A stretch of DNA of 64,000 bases, taken from positions 62,001 to 126,000 of the forward strand of contig NZ_CABPSN010000007.1 of NCBI RefSeq assembly GCF_902459565.1, in the 5' to 3' direction. A model generated the notes under the pieces. That model was not told the origin of the DNA. It was given only the letters and a program-made list of their open reading frames with translations, and ran no database searches. Below are positions 18,271-27,057 of this stretch, piece after piece. Positions within the stretch are counted from its first letter, which is position 1; each line of letters opens with the position of its first letter. The stretch is from Pandoraea aquatica (GTDB lineage: Bacteria > Pseudomonadota > Gammaproteobacteria > Burkholderiales > Burkholderiaceae). Position numbers and translations under genes: made by a program.

Positions 18271-19497
18271 CTAGGAGACCGTGAGGCAGGTTTCGGACTT
18301 GCGAAGCCGTGCCTCGATGGCCTGAGCCAGTCGCGCAATCCCGGTTTCGATTTGCGATGGCGTGGCCGTGGTAAACGTCAGCCGCATCGTGTTCGCCTTC
18401 GGTGAGACGGCATGGAACGATGCGCCTGGAACGAACGCCACGCCACGCGCCAACGCGTCGTCGAACAGACTCGCGCTGTCGATGCCGGGCGGCAGCGTCA
18501 CCCACAGAAACATGCCGCCTGCGGGGCGCGTCCAGCTCACGCCCTCCGGCATATGCTCGGAGAGGCACTTGAGCATAAGTGCACATTGCGCCCGATACCG
18601 CAGACGAATGGCTTCGAGGTGGGTGTCGTATTCGCCGTCGGTGAGCAGGGCGTGCGCGAGCCGCTGCGTGATGCCGGTCGTGTGCAGGTCGCTTGCCTGC
18701 TTCGCCTGCAACAGCTTGATCATGAGTGCTTCCGGTGCGACGACGTATCCCACGCGTAGCCCAGGTGCAATGACTTTCGAGAACGAGCCGAGATGCACGA
18801 CATTGCCGGGTGCCATCGACAGGAGCGACGGCAGGGTCACGCCGGTGTAGACGAGTTCACCGTAAGGATCGTCCTCCACGATCGGCAAGCCGTGACGGAT
18901 GGCCTGCGACGCCAGCGCCATGCGCCGGTCGAGGGGGAGCGTGCGTCCCGTGGGGTTCTGGAAGTTCGGTTGCGTGTAGAGCAGACGGGCATTGCGCATC
19001 GATGTGTCGTTCAGCCGTTCGGGCAACAGGCCCGCCGCGTCCGTCGCCACCTCTTCGAACACGGGCTCGTATTGCGCGAGCGCCTGCACTGCGCCGAGAT
19101 ACGTTGGCGTCTCGATCAGCACGCGCGAGCCGGGATCGACGAGCACGCGTGCGACGAGATCGAGCGCCTGCTGCGAACCGGTCGTGATGAGTACTTCAGA
19201 CGGACTGACCGCCGCGCCCTGCCGGGTCAGCCGCGCGGCAATGGCCTCGCGTAGCGGCAGATAGCCCTCGGACGGTCCGTATTGCAGCGCCCCGATGGCG
19301 TCGCGCCGCAAGATCCGGTCGACCGACGCCTGAAGCCTTTCGACCGGCAACGCGTAGGGCGAGGGCAGGCCGCCCGCGAACGAGATGATGTCTGGCCGCT
19401 CGGCGACCTTGAGCAGTTCACGCAGCGCCGACGGCTGCATGCGTTGCGCGCGCGCCGCGAGTTGCCAGCGACCGGCGGGCGGGAGATGTCTGTCCAT
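18271..19497 (-). CDS. PLP-dependent aminotransferase (MocR/2-aminoadipate type)
   Basis: Fold-type I aminotransferase of the class I/II group that includes LysN/AAD-AT, 408 aa. Motifs: ISFAGGLPSPYALPVE, LQYGPSEGYLPLREAIA, ITTGSQQALDLVARVLVDPGS, TQPNFQNPTGRTLPLDRR, EDDPYGELVY and the PLP-lysine region HLGSFSKVIAPGLRVGYV. ATG at 19497; a GTG at 19533 would add 12 residues, and neither has a good ribosome site. It follows the mgoD homologue on the same strand after 103 bp and may supply or modify the amino-acid precursor of the pathway, or simply be a neighbour. Confidence 0.88.
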   Translation of the reverse strand: MDRHLPPAGRWQLAARAQRMQPSALRELLKVAERPDIISFAGGLPSPYALPVERLQASVDRILRRDAIGALQYGPSEGYLPLREAIAARLTRQGAAVSPSEVLITTGSQQALDLVARVLVDPGSRVLIETPTYLGAVQALAQYEPVFEEVATDAAGLLPERLNDTSMRNARLLYTQPNFQNPTGRTLPLDRRMALASQAIRHGLPIVEDDPYGELVYTGVTLPSLLSMAPGNVVHLGSFSKVIAPGLRVGYVVAPEALMIKLLQAKQASDLHTTGITQRLAHALLTDGEYDTHLEAIRLRYRAQCALMLKCLSEHMPEGVSWTRPAGGMFLWVTLPPGIDSASLFDDALARGVAFVPGASFHAVSPKANTMRLTFTTATPSQIETGIARLAQAIEARLRKSETCLTVS

Positions 19498-19600
19498 TGT
19501 GCGGTCCGCAACGAAGAAGTGGGACGCCCTCACGACACGAGCCGTGAGGGCGCAATTCCATCGATGACGTCGATGACATCGATGTCGGGCACTCCGCGCT

Positions 19601-20092
19601 TTACTCGTTGAACATCTTGCGCAGGTTGTCCATCGCCATCTTCAGGAAAGCGACGGCGAAAGCGTCGAACGCCGGCTGATCCTTCGGATTGCCCGAGCGC
19701 GCTTCGCCGACGATGCGATACGTCGCCGTACATGCCTTGTCGCCACGCGGCACGACTTCCATCGACGCCCACATGTTGCCGATGTCGAACGTCGTGTAGA
19801 TCAGCGTCCAGCTCATGGTCATGGCGTCGTCGTCGCGCGTGTTGAGTTGTTCGACGACGAGGTCGCCCCCCGTGAAGTGCTTGTGACGCAGCGAGCGCGG
19901 GCCAGTCGCGGTGCCGGTCATCTGGATGTATTCGAGACCGGTCACGAAGCGGTTGTAGCCGTCGAAGCGGCCGACGATGTTCCATACATCGCGTGCGGAC
20001 GCATTCAGGTCGGCCACCCCGGCGTGCACAGTCGTCGTGAGGTTGTGGATCAGCGTGTCGGGTTGCAGTTCGGTGCGGACTTTTTGCAGCAT
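19601..20092 (-). CDS. mgoD: MgoD/PvfD-like SRPBCC (polyketide-cyclase-fold) protein
   Basis: 163 aa, START/SRPBCC-fold protein (polyketide cyclase/dehydrase and lipid transport family), with the typical N-terminal strand and helix (VHAGVADLNASARDVWNIVGRFDGYNRFV) and a long C-terminal helix (FDAFAVAFLKMAMDNLRKMF). Ribosome site GAGGAG before ATG 20092. It directly follows the NRPS-like gene, the place of mgoD/pvfD in Pseudomonas mgo/pvf operons, where a protein of this family is part of the four-gene set. Its chemical step is not known to me. Confidence 0.82.
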   Translation of the reverse strand: MLQKVRTELQPDTLIHNLTTTVHAGVADLNASARDVWNIVGRFDGYNRFVTGLEYIQMTGTATGPRSLRHKHFTGGDLVVEQLNTRDDDAMTMSWTLIYTTFDIGNMWASMEVVPRGDKACTATYRIVGEARSGNPKDQPAFDAFAVAFLKMAMDNLRKMFNE

Positions 20093-20167
20093 GATGAACT
20101 CCTCGATGAAGAAAATGGACTGCGCGAAAAAAGGTGCAACAAGGGACTGAGAGACAACACGCGCGGA

Positions 20168-23100
20168 TCAGGCGACGGAAGCCGTCTCCTTCTCGTCGGA
20201 CTTACCGGCCCTATCGGACTTAGCGGACTTACCCACTTTAGGTTCGGTGCGCCGGGTACTGCCGCCGCCAGGCTCGGGCAGGAAACCGCTTTCGATCAGA
20301 TAGCCGAAGTGATGCATGAGCAAGGCGTCGTCCTTGCGCGGATAGGCCAGCCCCAGACGTGCAAGCGCTTGCGCCGACTGCCGGTGCGCAATGCGCGCCA
20401 TGTCGCCGATGTCTTCCTGACTGTCGTCGAGATAGAACGCGACCACATCGAACAACGCGTTGGTCTCGTCGATGGACGTCAGGCGATTGCGCCAGTCCGC
20501 CGGCTCTTCGAGCGCGAGCGAATAGCCGCATCGGGCGAGTGCGCCGAGATAGTCTTCCCACGTGAGCGGTTGTGGGTTCTGGAGATGGAAGACGCGCAAT
20601 TCGCGCTGCGGGTCGGTCGTGCAGCGGACCATGGCGCGGGCCAGGAAGTCGACCGGCGTGAAGTCGAAGTCCGTATCTCCGGCAGGAGCCGCACCCAGTT
20701 GCAGCGAGCCTTTGACGAGCAGCAGGATCCGGTTGCGCGTCGGCTGGCACAGCCCCGTGCTTGACACCCCGGTGATGTTGCCCGGACGCAGAATCGTCGC
20801 GTCGACACCGCGCTCGGCAGCCTCCCACACCAGATGCTCGGCGACCCACTTCGTCACGTTGTAGCCGTTGTTCACGAAGGCGGGCGCGTTGCGGGCGGGG
20901 CCTTCCTCGAGCACGTGACCGTCGGCGTTCACCGCGCTCGCGGCAGACAACGTCGAGACGAAGTGCATCGACTTGTTGCGGAACTCGCAGGCGAGGCGCA
21001 ACAGTTCGAGCGTCGCGCCGACGTTCGCGTCGTACAGATACGGATAGTCGTAGACGTGATTGACGTGCGCGCCGTTGTGATAGATCGCGTCGATGTCGTG
21101 CGCGAGCGTTCGCCACGTGTCGGGTGACACGCCGAGTCGCGGTTTGGCCAGATCGCCGAGCACGACTTTCAGACGCGGATGTCCCGCGAGCGTACCCAGC
21201 CCGTTGGCCTGCAATGCCTGTGCAAGACGTGCCTCGCCTTCCTTCTGACTCGCTGCGCGCACCATGCAATGAATCGTGGCGGACGTCTGTGCGATCAGCT
21301 CCGCTGCGATAAACGTGCCGAGGAAGCCATTCGCGCCGGTAAGCAGAATCGCGCGCGCACCGTCCGCAATGGGACGCAGACCGTCGACCGGACGAATGTC
21401 GTCGGGCAGCACCATATCGTCGAAGACACGCTGCGGAATGCGTTCGCCCTTGTTGACGTCGTCGTTGGAGAGCAACGAGGCCAGCGCACCGATGGTCGGA
21501 CGTTCCATGAAGCGGGCGAGCGGTGCGTTGCCGCCGAACTCCTTCTTGACCGCGAGCATGAGCCGCGAGACCAGCAGCGAGTGGCCACCGAGGTTGAAGA
21601 ACGAATCGTCGCGGCCGATCTCGAAGGGTTCCAGATCGAGCAGCCGTGCCCACAGCGCGCGCAGATTCGTTTCCGTCTCGGTGAGCGGTGCCTGCTCGGT
21701 GTCATCTTCTGTGCGCGCGCGCTGCGCCGGAATGCGGCCCAGCGCGTTGCGGTCGATCTTGCCGTTGTTGGTGGCCGGCAGGGCGTCGAGCACGACGATC
21801 TCGTAAGGCACCATGTAGTCCGGCAGACGCGCAACGAGCAGGTCGCGCAGCGTATCGCCGGTCACGGATGCCGCCAGCGGGCGAGCAACGAAGCCGCGGA
21901 TGCGCTTGCGGTCGTCGACCACGCACGCACACTGACCGAACTGGCCGGTGGCGAGGGCGGCCGATTCGATCTCGCCCAGTTCTACGCGGAAGCCACGAAT
22001 CTTGACCTGGGCGTCGCGGCGTCCGACGAAGTGCAGTGCGCCGTGCTCATCCCATTGCACGATGTCACCCGTGCGATACAGCAGTTCGTCGTGGGCCGAC
22101 GGCCACTGGCCGTCCGGATCGGCGAACGGGTTGGGCACGAAGCTGCGCTCGGTCAGGTCGGGACGATGCAGATAGCCATCCGCCACACCGGCACCGGCGA
22201 CGCACAGTTCGCCCGCTTCACCCGTCAGCGCCGGTTCGCCGGTCTCCGTGAGGACATAGCAGCGCACGTTCGCGAGCGGCCGTCCGATCATGCGGTTGCT
22301 GTCGCCCGCCTTCAGTCGCGCGACGGTGACGAAGACCGTGCATTCCGCCGGCCCGAAGATGTTGTGGAACTCGCGGCCCTGGCTCCAGCGGGCAATCGTC
22401 TCGGGGAAGCAAACGTCACCGCCGGTGAGCAGATGGCGCAGCGCAGGCCATTGTGCGTCCGGCATCACACCGAGCAGCGCGGGCGGCAGGAAGGCGTGCG
22501 TGACGGCTTCGCGCTCGATGAGCGCGCTCAGGTCGTCGAGCGCGTGTCGCTGGGCTTCGGTCGGGATCACCAGCATGGCACCGGCGAGGAACGTCGGGAA
22601 GATGTCGAGCAGCGAGACGTCGAACGCCACCGTGCAGAATTGCAAGGCGCGCGAACTGGCGTCCAGCCCGATGTAGTCGCGATACGAGTGGCAGAAGTGC
22701 ACGATGTTGCGGTGCGTGAGCATCACGCCCTTGGGCACGCCCGTCGAACCCGAGGTGAAGATCGTGATCGCGCAACGGCTCGCACGGTCGGGCAGGCGCG
22801 AGACGGGCCACGCCGTCACGCCGATGTTCACGTCCGCGACATTGAGTGAGCGCAGACGAATGATTCTGATGTTCAGTCCGTCGAGCGCGCTCGCGTCGAA
22901 GTCGTCGTCCGTGATCAGGCACGTCGCGCGGCTCTGTTCGACGATCTGGCGCACGCGTTCGGCAGGAAACGACGGGTCGAGCGGCGCGTAGGCGGCGCCC
23001 GCGCCGATGGCCCCGAGAATCGCGGCGTACAGCAGTCGCGACTTGGGCAACCGCACCGCGACGACCTGCGGCGTGCGGTCGTCGGGCGATTGCACGGGCA

Positions 23101-23812
23101 GCATCGCGGCGATGTCCAGCGCGAGCTTCATCGAGGCCGCCACAAAGGTGCGGTAGTTGACGTCGCCGTTGGCGTCGCGCAGCGCGATGGCCGACGGGGT
23201 CTCGAGCGCGCGACGCGAGATCATCTCGGGCAGCGACGGCTCCAGCACGATCTCGCGGCCCGTCTCGTTAGTCGCATGCCAACCGGACAGACGATGCAGG
23301 TCGAGCACCACGCTCCCCGGCGCGGCTTCGGCCACTGGGCGCGACGCCAACGCATCGGTGGTAAGGACGTCGCGACCGAGCTGGCTGACGATGTCGACGA
23401 GCATGGCTTCGGCTTCGGCATCGATCTGCGCGACCATGTCGGCACCGCAGCGCTGGCTGTCGAACGCGCAGGCCGTGGTGGCGACGTCGACGTCGCCACG
23501 CGGTCCGTGCCACTGCCAGGCCAGCGTGGACGTGACCGGCGGAAGTGTCGGAGCGCTGGCGCGAAACGTCATGATGTGCGTGGCGGCACAGGCGGTTTCC
23601 GGTGCGGCGTCGCCGCAGTCGATACGCCATTCGACGCGCTGCGGTCCACTGTCCGGCGTAGGCACGCTCGCGCCCAGTTGCGCCGCCATCTCCGTGAGCG
23701 GGCCGCTGCTGTACGACAGCGGCACCACCTCGTGCCCCATGTCGTGAAGTGCTGCGAACAGACGTGCGCCGAGGCGGTTGTTGCCCGCGATGGCGAAGGA
23801 AATCGCTCTCAT
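20168..23812 (-). CDS. mgoA: MgoA/PvfC-like NRPS (A-T-reductase)
   Basis: 1214-aa single-module synthetase that activates an amino acid, loads it on its carrier domain and releases it by NAD(P)H reduction. Residues 1-190 are an unassigned region beginning FAIAGNNRLGARLFAALHDMG. The adenylation domain is about 195-690 (TSGSTGVPKG 353-362, YRTGD 579-583, NGKIDR with K685). The carrier domain is about 705-785 with Ser745 in LGGHSLL. The thioester reductase domain runs from about 818 (TGANGFLG 825-832; Tyr984/Lys988 in YNVTK). No condensation domain. My manual pocket reading is D-V-L-A-L-G-I-V-F-K, a hydrophobic pocket fitting an aliphatic amino acid such as valine or leucine. This architecture and the neighbours match MgoA/PvfC and the valdiazen/leudiazen synthetases. 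Confidence 0.93.
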   Translation of the reverse strand: MRAISFAIAGNNRLGARLFAALHDMGHEVVPLSYSSGPLTEMAAQLGASVPTPDSGPQRVEWRIDCGDAAPETACAATHIMTFRASAPTLPPVTSTLAWQWHGPRGDVDVATTACAFDSQRCGADMVAQIDAEAEAMLVDIVSQLGRDVLTTDALASRPVAEAAPGSVVLDLHRLSGWHATNETGREIVLEPSLPEMISRRALETPSAIALRDANGDVNYRTFVAASMKLALDIAAMLPVQSPDDRTPQVVAVRLPKSRLLYAAILGAIGAGAAYAPLDPSFPAERVRQIVEQSRATCLITDDDFDASALDGLNIRIIRLRSLNVADVNIGVTAWPVSRLPDRASRCAITIFTSGSTGVPKGVMLTHRNIVHFCHSYRDYIGLDASSRALQFCTVAFDVSLLDIFPTFLAGAMLVIPTEAQRHALDDLSALIEREAVTHAFLPPALLGVMPDAQWPALRHLLTGGDVCFPETIARWSQGREFHNIFGPAECTVFVTVARLKAGDSNRMIGRPLANVRCYVLTETGEPALTGEAGELCVAGAGVADGYLHRPDLTERSFVPNPFADPDGQWPSAHDELLYRTGDIVQWDEHGALHFVGRRDAQVKIRGFRVELGEIESAALATGQFGQCACVVDDRKRIRGFVARPLAASVTGDTLRDLLVARLPDYMVPYEIVVLDALPATNNGKIDRNALGRIPAQRARTEDDTEQAPLTETETNLRALWARLLDLEPFEIGRDDSFFNLGGHSLLVSRLMLAVKKEFGGNAPLARFMERPTIGALASLLSNDDVNKGERIPQRVFDDMVLPDDIRPVDGLRPIADGARAILLTGANGFLGTFIAAELIAQTSATIHCMVRAASQKEGEARLAQALQANGLGTLAGHPRLKVVLGDLAKPRLGVSPDTWRTLAHDIDAIYHNGAHVNHVYDYPYLYDANVGATLELLRLACEFRNKSMHFVSTLSAASAVNADGHVLEEGPARNAPAFVNNGYNVTKWVAEHLVWEAAERGVDATILRPGNITGVSSTGLCQPTRNRILLLVKGSLQLGAAPAGDTDFDFTPVDFLARAMVRCTTDPQRELRVFHLQNPQPLTWEDYLGALARCGYSLALEEPADWRNRLTSIDETNALFDVVAFYLDDSQEDIGDMARIAHRQSAQALARLGLAYPRKDDALLMHHFGYLIESGFLPEPGGGSTRRTEPKVGKSAKSDRAGKSDEKETASVA

Positions 23813-23822
23813 GACTCGTTCC

Positions 23823-24746
23823 TCACAGGTATTGCGCGATGGCCGCGCGAGTGGGTTCGTGTTCGAGCAGCCCCGCCATCTTCAAGAACTTTCGGATGTT
23901 GACGATCATCGGGTGCTGGTTGGTGATCGGGTACGCGCCGACCATGTCGTTCGCGATCTGTTCGCGTGTGGCGGCGGGCAGATCGAGCGTGCCGATGAGA
24001 CGCCGGTCGAATTCGAGTTGCAGCTCGTTCGTGAGGTACTCGCGCAGGAAGAACGGCAGGCCTCGCCCGAGTTCGATACGCGCCGTCTCGTCGATCTCCG
24101 ACCAGTACAGCTTGACCAGATTGATCCAGAAGACCGAGTGACGGCCCTCGTCGGCCAGATGGTCGGCCATGACGCCCTTGACCGAGCGCTTGAGCGTTGT
24201 GTCGCGCGAGAAGGCCGCAACCTCGGCTGTCACGGTGTTCTCCGAGATTGCGACACCCAGCAGTTCCATCCCGGCGGCGTATTGCGGCGGCACATATTCC
24301 ATGGCGCGGGGAATGGCGCGCGAGAGTTCGATCTCGCGGTTTTGCTCGATCGGTCCGATGCCCGTGCTGCGCTCGACCTGATCGAGGTAGTCCATCGCCA
24401 CGTAGGCGTGGTAGTTCTCGTCGATCACGACGGACATGGCGTCGCTGCGGCACGCGAACGGAAACTCGAACGGAAAGCGCGACTTGGCGATGGCCAGCGC
24501 GGTGCGGTTCACGATTTCCGTCTCGAAGATGATGACGTCGTTGATGTACTTGTAGAAGCTTTGCAGCAGGATGTAGTCCTGCACCTCGCGGCCGGCGTCG
24601 ATCACGGCGGGGTGCGCGTACAGCGGCTGACGCTCGACGGGGTAGTAGCTCAGGTCGTCGTCTTCGACGATGCGGCGCGGACGGGAACGGATCGTGGCGC
24701 GTTGTTCCCATTGGTCAGCGTGGCTGACGTAACTCTGCAATGACAT
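23823..24746 (-). CDS. mgoC: MgoC/PvfB-like diiron N-oxygenase (AurF family)
   Basis: 307-aa ferritin-like diiron oxygenase of the p-aminobenzoate N-oxygenase (AurF) family. All expected metal ligands can be placed: E75 or E77 (IIFETE), E110 and H113 (DENYH), E169 (SENTVTAE), H196, E200 and H203 (HLADEGRH). In the related Pseudomonas and Burkholderia systems this enzyme oxidises the amine of the carrier-bound amino acid on the way to an N-hydroxy/diazeniumdiolate product. Start at ATG 24746 after CCGAGG; upstream in-frame sequence is not protein-like. The stop is 10 bp before mgoA, so the two are co-transcribed. Confidence 0.92.
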   Translation of the reverse strand: MSLQSYVSHADQWEQRATIRSRPRRIVEDDDLSYYPVERQPLYAHPAVIDAGREVQDYILLQSFYKYINDVIIFETEIVNRTALAIAKSRFPFEFPFACRSDAMSVVIDENYHAYVAMDYLDQVERSTGIGPIEQNREIELSRAIPRAMEYVPPQYAAGMELLGVAISENTVTAEVAAFSRDTTLKRSVKGVMADHLADEGRHSVFWINLVKLYWSEIDETARIELGRGLPFFLREYLTNELQLEFDRRLIGTLDLPAATREQIANDMVGAYPITNQHPMIVNIRKFLKMAGLLEHEPTRAAIAQYL

Positions 24747-24955
24747 GGCGTTGCCTCGGAATATGGGGGACGGCAGAGGACCTGCGGTTCTGGATTCGGA
24801 TGGGAGCGCATGCGGCGCACGGCGAGGTATGCAGCGGGGCGTGTGCGGCCGACAGCGTGTGCTGCCGGCCGCGCCCCTCCGGTCCCCCGACCGTCCTGCC
24901 TCATGAAAAAGCGCGGAAAGATGCGCGGCGCTCGCAAACGAATCGCACAAACGAT

Positions 24956-25750
24956 TTATGCAGCGACGGCTTCCTTCTGCGACGCCACGATGTGCTCGTG
25001 CAGGCCGTCCCAAAGACGCAGGCGCTCGTCGATGGCACGCAGGCCCGCTTCCAGCGCTTCGACCATCAGACGCTCGTCGTTGTTGGCGGCCTCGACGATC
25101 ATGGCGCGCGCGGCGGGGCCGTGTTCGCCGGAGTCCACTTCGATGTGGCGCTCCAGATAGAAGGTGAGCAACGGCACGCTCTTCGGATCGATCTGCCAGC
25201 CGTCGAGCAGCGTGCGGAACATGTCGGGAATCACGTTTTCGCGGCCGTAGAAGAAGTTGCCGAGCACCTGGTGCGTCTTGCCTTCGTAGCAGGTCGCAAA
25301 CGTCGAGTTGACGAAGCGCAGCACCGGCGCGGGGGCGTCGACAGCGGCGAGTGCGGCGCTCACGCTATGGCCCTTCACCAGCAAGTCGATCAGCTTCTCG
25401 ATCTGGCGCGTATCCGCGCCGACGTCGCGCATGGCGGCGAGGTACAGATCGAAGTGGCTCATCGGGCCTTGCGGCGTCTCGTCGCATTCCTCGCCGAGCA
25501 CGATCTCGTTGATCAGACGGGCGGCATGAATATTGCGCGGTGCGATCCACGGCAGCGTGATTGTCGTGAGGTCGGCCTGCAGGCGCTTGACCAGCGACAT
25601 GAAGTCCCAGACGGCAAACACGTGCCACTCCATGAATGTCTGCAAACCTTGCATCGATTCGATGGAGTGGAACACCGGGTGATGTGCAAGCGTCGCGTGA
25701 TGTTCCTTGATCTGACGTTCGAGATGTTCGATCTTGTCCACGATAGGCAT
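24956..25750 (-). CDS. mgoB: MgoB/PvfA-like DUF3050 haem-oxygenase-fold protein
   Basis: 264-aa DUF3050 protein. Helical, His/Glu-rich segments are compatible with a haem-oxygenase-like diiron oxidase: [57 protein letters not shown]. It is the first gene of the biosynthetic operon, as mgoB/pvfA is in Pseudomonas. The ATG at 25750 has AAGG immediately adjoining (AAGGATG), an unusually tight ribosome site; no alternative start lies near. A sigma-54 promoter sits 79 bp upstream. 209 bp separate it from the mgoC homologue, more than the other gaps in the operon. Confidence 0.88.
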   Translation of the reverse strand: MPIVDKIEHLERQIKEHHATLAHHPVFHSIESMQGLQTFMEWHVFAVWDFMSLVKRLQADLTTITLPWIAPRNIHAARLINEIVLGEECDETPQGPMSHFDLYLAAMRDVGADTRQIEKLIDLLVKGHSVSAALAAVDAPAPVLRFVNSTFATCYEGKTHQVLGNFFYGRENVIPDMFRTLLDGWQIDPKSVPLLTFYLERHIEVDSGEHGPAARAMIVEAANNDERLMVEALEAGLRAIDERLRLWDGLHEHIVASQKEAVAA

Positions 25751-25828
25751 CCTTGTGATAACGATGTTGAAATCAACCTGTGCGAGGGGGAATGCGGCGC
25801 GACTTTCAAGTCGTCGCCCACAGGGATC

Positions 25829-25844
25829 AGCAAGTTCGATGCCA
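25829..25844 (-). promoter_or_regulatory. Sigma-54 (-24/-12) promoter of the mgoB-C-A-D operon
   Basis: On the minus strand TGGCATCGAACTTGCT, GG-N10-GC spacing, near-perfect match to TGGCAY-N5-TTGCW and 14/16 identical to the promoter at 14522-14537. Predicted transcript start near 25818, giving a leader of about 68 bases. Confidence 0.78.
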
Positions 25845-25915
25845 GCGTCTCGAAACGCAAGAATCTGGACGATTGAGGGGATTTTGGAGGGGGCGAACGG
25901 GCGTCCGCAGGCATG

Positions 25916-25942
25916 ACACCTGTACAGATAATGGACAGGTGT
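25916..25942. promoter_or_regulatory. Enhancer-like dyad, copy 2
   Basis: ACACCTGT-N11-ACAGGTGT, same arms and spacing as 14599-14625. Begins 73 bp upstream of the -24 GG at 25843, a standard position for a sigma-54 enhancer; the candidate binder is the activator at 16005-17129. Confidence 0.72.
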
Positions 25943-26023
25943 GCGCGCGGGTGTCGCCAAGTGGGAAGGTGAAACACGCCCCGCGCAGGGCGGGGCGGGG
26001 CAATACGGCGAGCGAGGGGCGGC

Positions 26024-26788
26024 TCAGTGCTTGAAGGTGCGAGCCGTCTCTTCGGCGGCGACGCGCAGTTCAGGCTCGAACGCCAGCAGGTCGTCGAGCG
26101 TCAGCCGCCCGATGGGGGCTTGCACGGCGATTGCGGCGCACGCGCGGTTGCGATTGAGCATGACAGGCACGGCAATCGCGATCAGCCCCTGCAAATGCTC
26201 CTGATTGTTGATGCCCATCTTGCGACGACGTGTCTGTTGCAGTTCGGCGCGCAACGCGCTGCGGTCGGTAAACGTCTGATCGGAAAAGCGGCGCAGCGGC
26301 AGTGTGTCGATCAGATGTTCGCGACGCTCCTTCGGCAGGAAACTCAGCAGCAGCTTGCCGCTGGCCGAACAGTGCAGCGGGACGTGCGAGCCGGGCTGCA
26401 AATGCATGCGCAGCGGCCACTCCGTCTCCACGCGGTCCACATAGATCACATCGTTGCCCGAGAGCATTGTCAGGTTGCACGTCTCGCCGATGCTCGCGAC
26501 GAGTTGCTCCAGCAAACCATGACGCGCTGCAGCAGGGCCCGTCTGCATCAACACATTGATGGCCAGCGCACGCACGCGTGGCGAGCATTCGTAGCGCCGG
26601 TCGTCGTCGCTGCGGGTGATCAGCCAGGCATCCTTCAACTGCGTGAGGATGCGATGCACCGTTTGCTTGGGCAGTCCGAGCGCGTTCACGAGATCCATCA
26701 TCGATAGCGGACCACCGGCGTCGGCGAGGGTTTCGAGCACGCGAAACGCACGCACTGCGGCGGCGTTCGATTGATTCGATGCTGCCAT
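26024..26788 (-). CDS. sauR: IclR family regulator, probable SauR
   Basis: 254 aa: winged helix at about 10-65 (LSMMDLVNALGLPKQTVHRILTQLKDAWLI) and IclR effector domain at about 75-250 with HCSASGKLLLSFLP. Divergent from the sauSTU-like operon with a 269-bp intergenic region, the arrangement expected for the sulfoacetate regulator SauR. It also lies just upstream of the mgoB promoter on the same strand, but its stop is before the enhancer dyad, so read-through into that operon would be incidental. No confident operator was found; ACACC-N7-GGTGT at 26949-26965 is a candidate. Confidence 0.88.
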   Translation of the reverse strand: MAASNQSNAAAVRAFRVLETLADAGGPLSMMDLVNALGLPKQTVHRILTQLKDAWLITRSDDDRRYECSPRVRALAINVLMQTGPAAARHGLLEQLVASIGETCNLTMLSGNDVIYVDRVETEWPLRMHLQPGSHVPLHCSASGKLLLSFLPKERREHLIDTLPLRRFSDQTFTDRSALRAELQQTRRRKMGINNQEHLQGLIAIAVPVMLNRNRACAAIAVQAPIGRLTLDDLLAFEPELRVAAEETARTFKH

Positions 26789-27057
26789 GTCGTCTCCTGA
26801 GTGTTGCTATGTCCCCCCTCGGCAATCTGATGTTGCCTGTGGCGAAGTCTTGTCGTTGTTCTTTCGTTTTTTCGCCCGTTACCGCAATTCTGCATCGGTT
26901 TGATTAATTTTGCGGACTTTAGCGGTCCCGAATTTCGACCCACCCTTTACACCCTCCGAAGGTGTCCGGCTTGACCGGGAATTTGAGACCGGCGACGCGT
27001 CGTGTGTTGGCTAGATTGGTTACGCGAACCCACTCGAAAACCATCAGGAGGCGTCTC

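Noticed and set aside
23823-25013. Longer start for the mgoC homologue beyond 24746
   Set aside because: Upstream residues are Arg/Pro-rich and not conserved; ATG 24746 has a proper ribosome site and family N-terminus.
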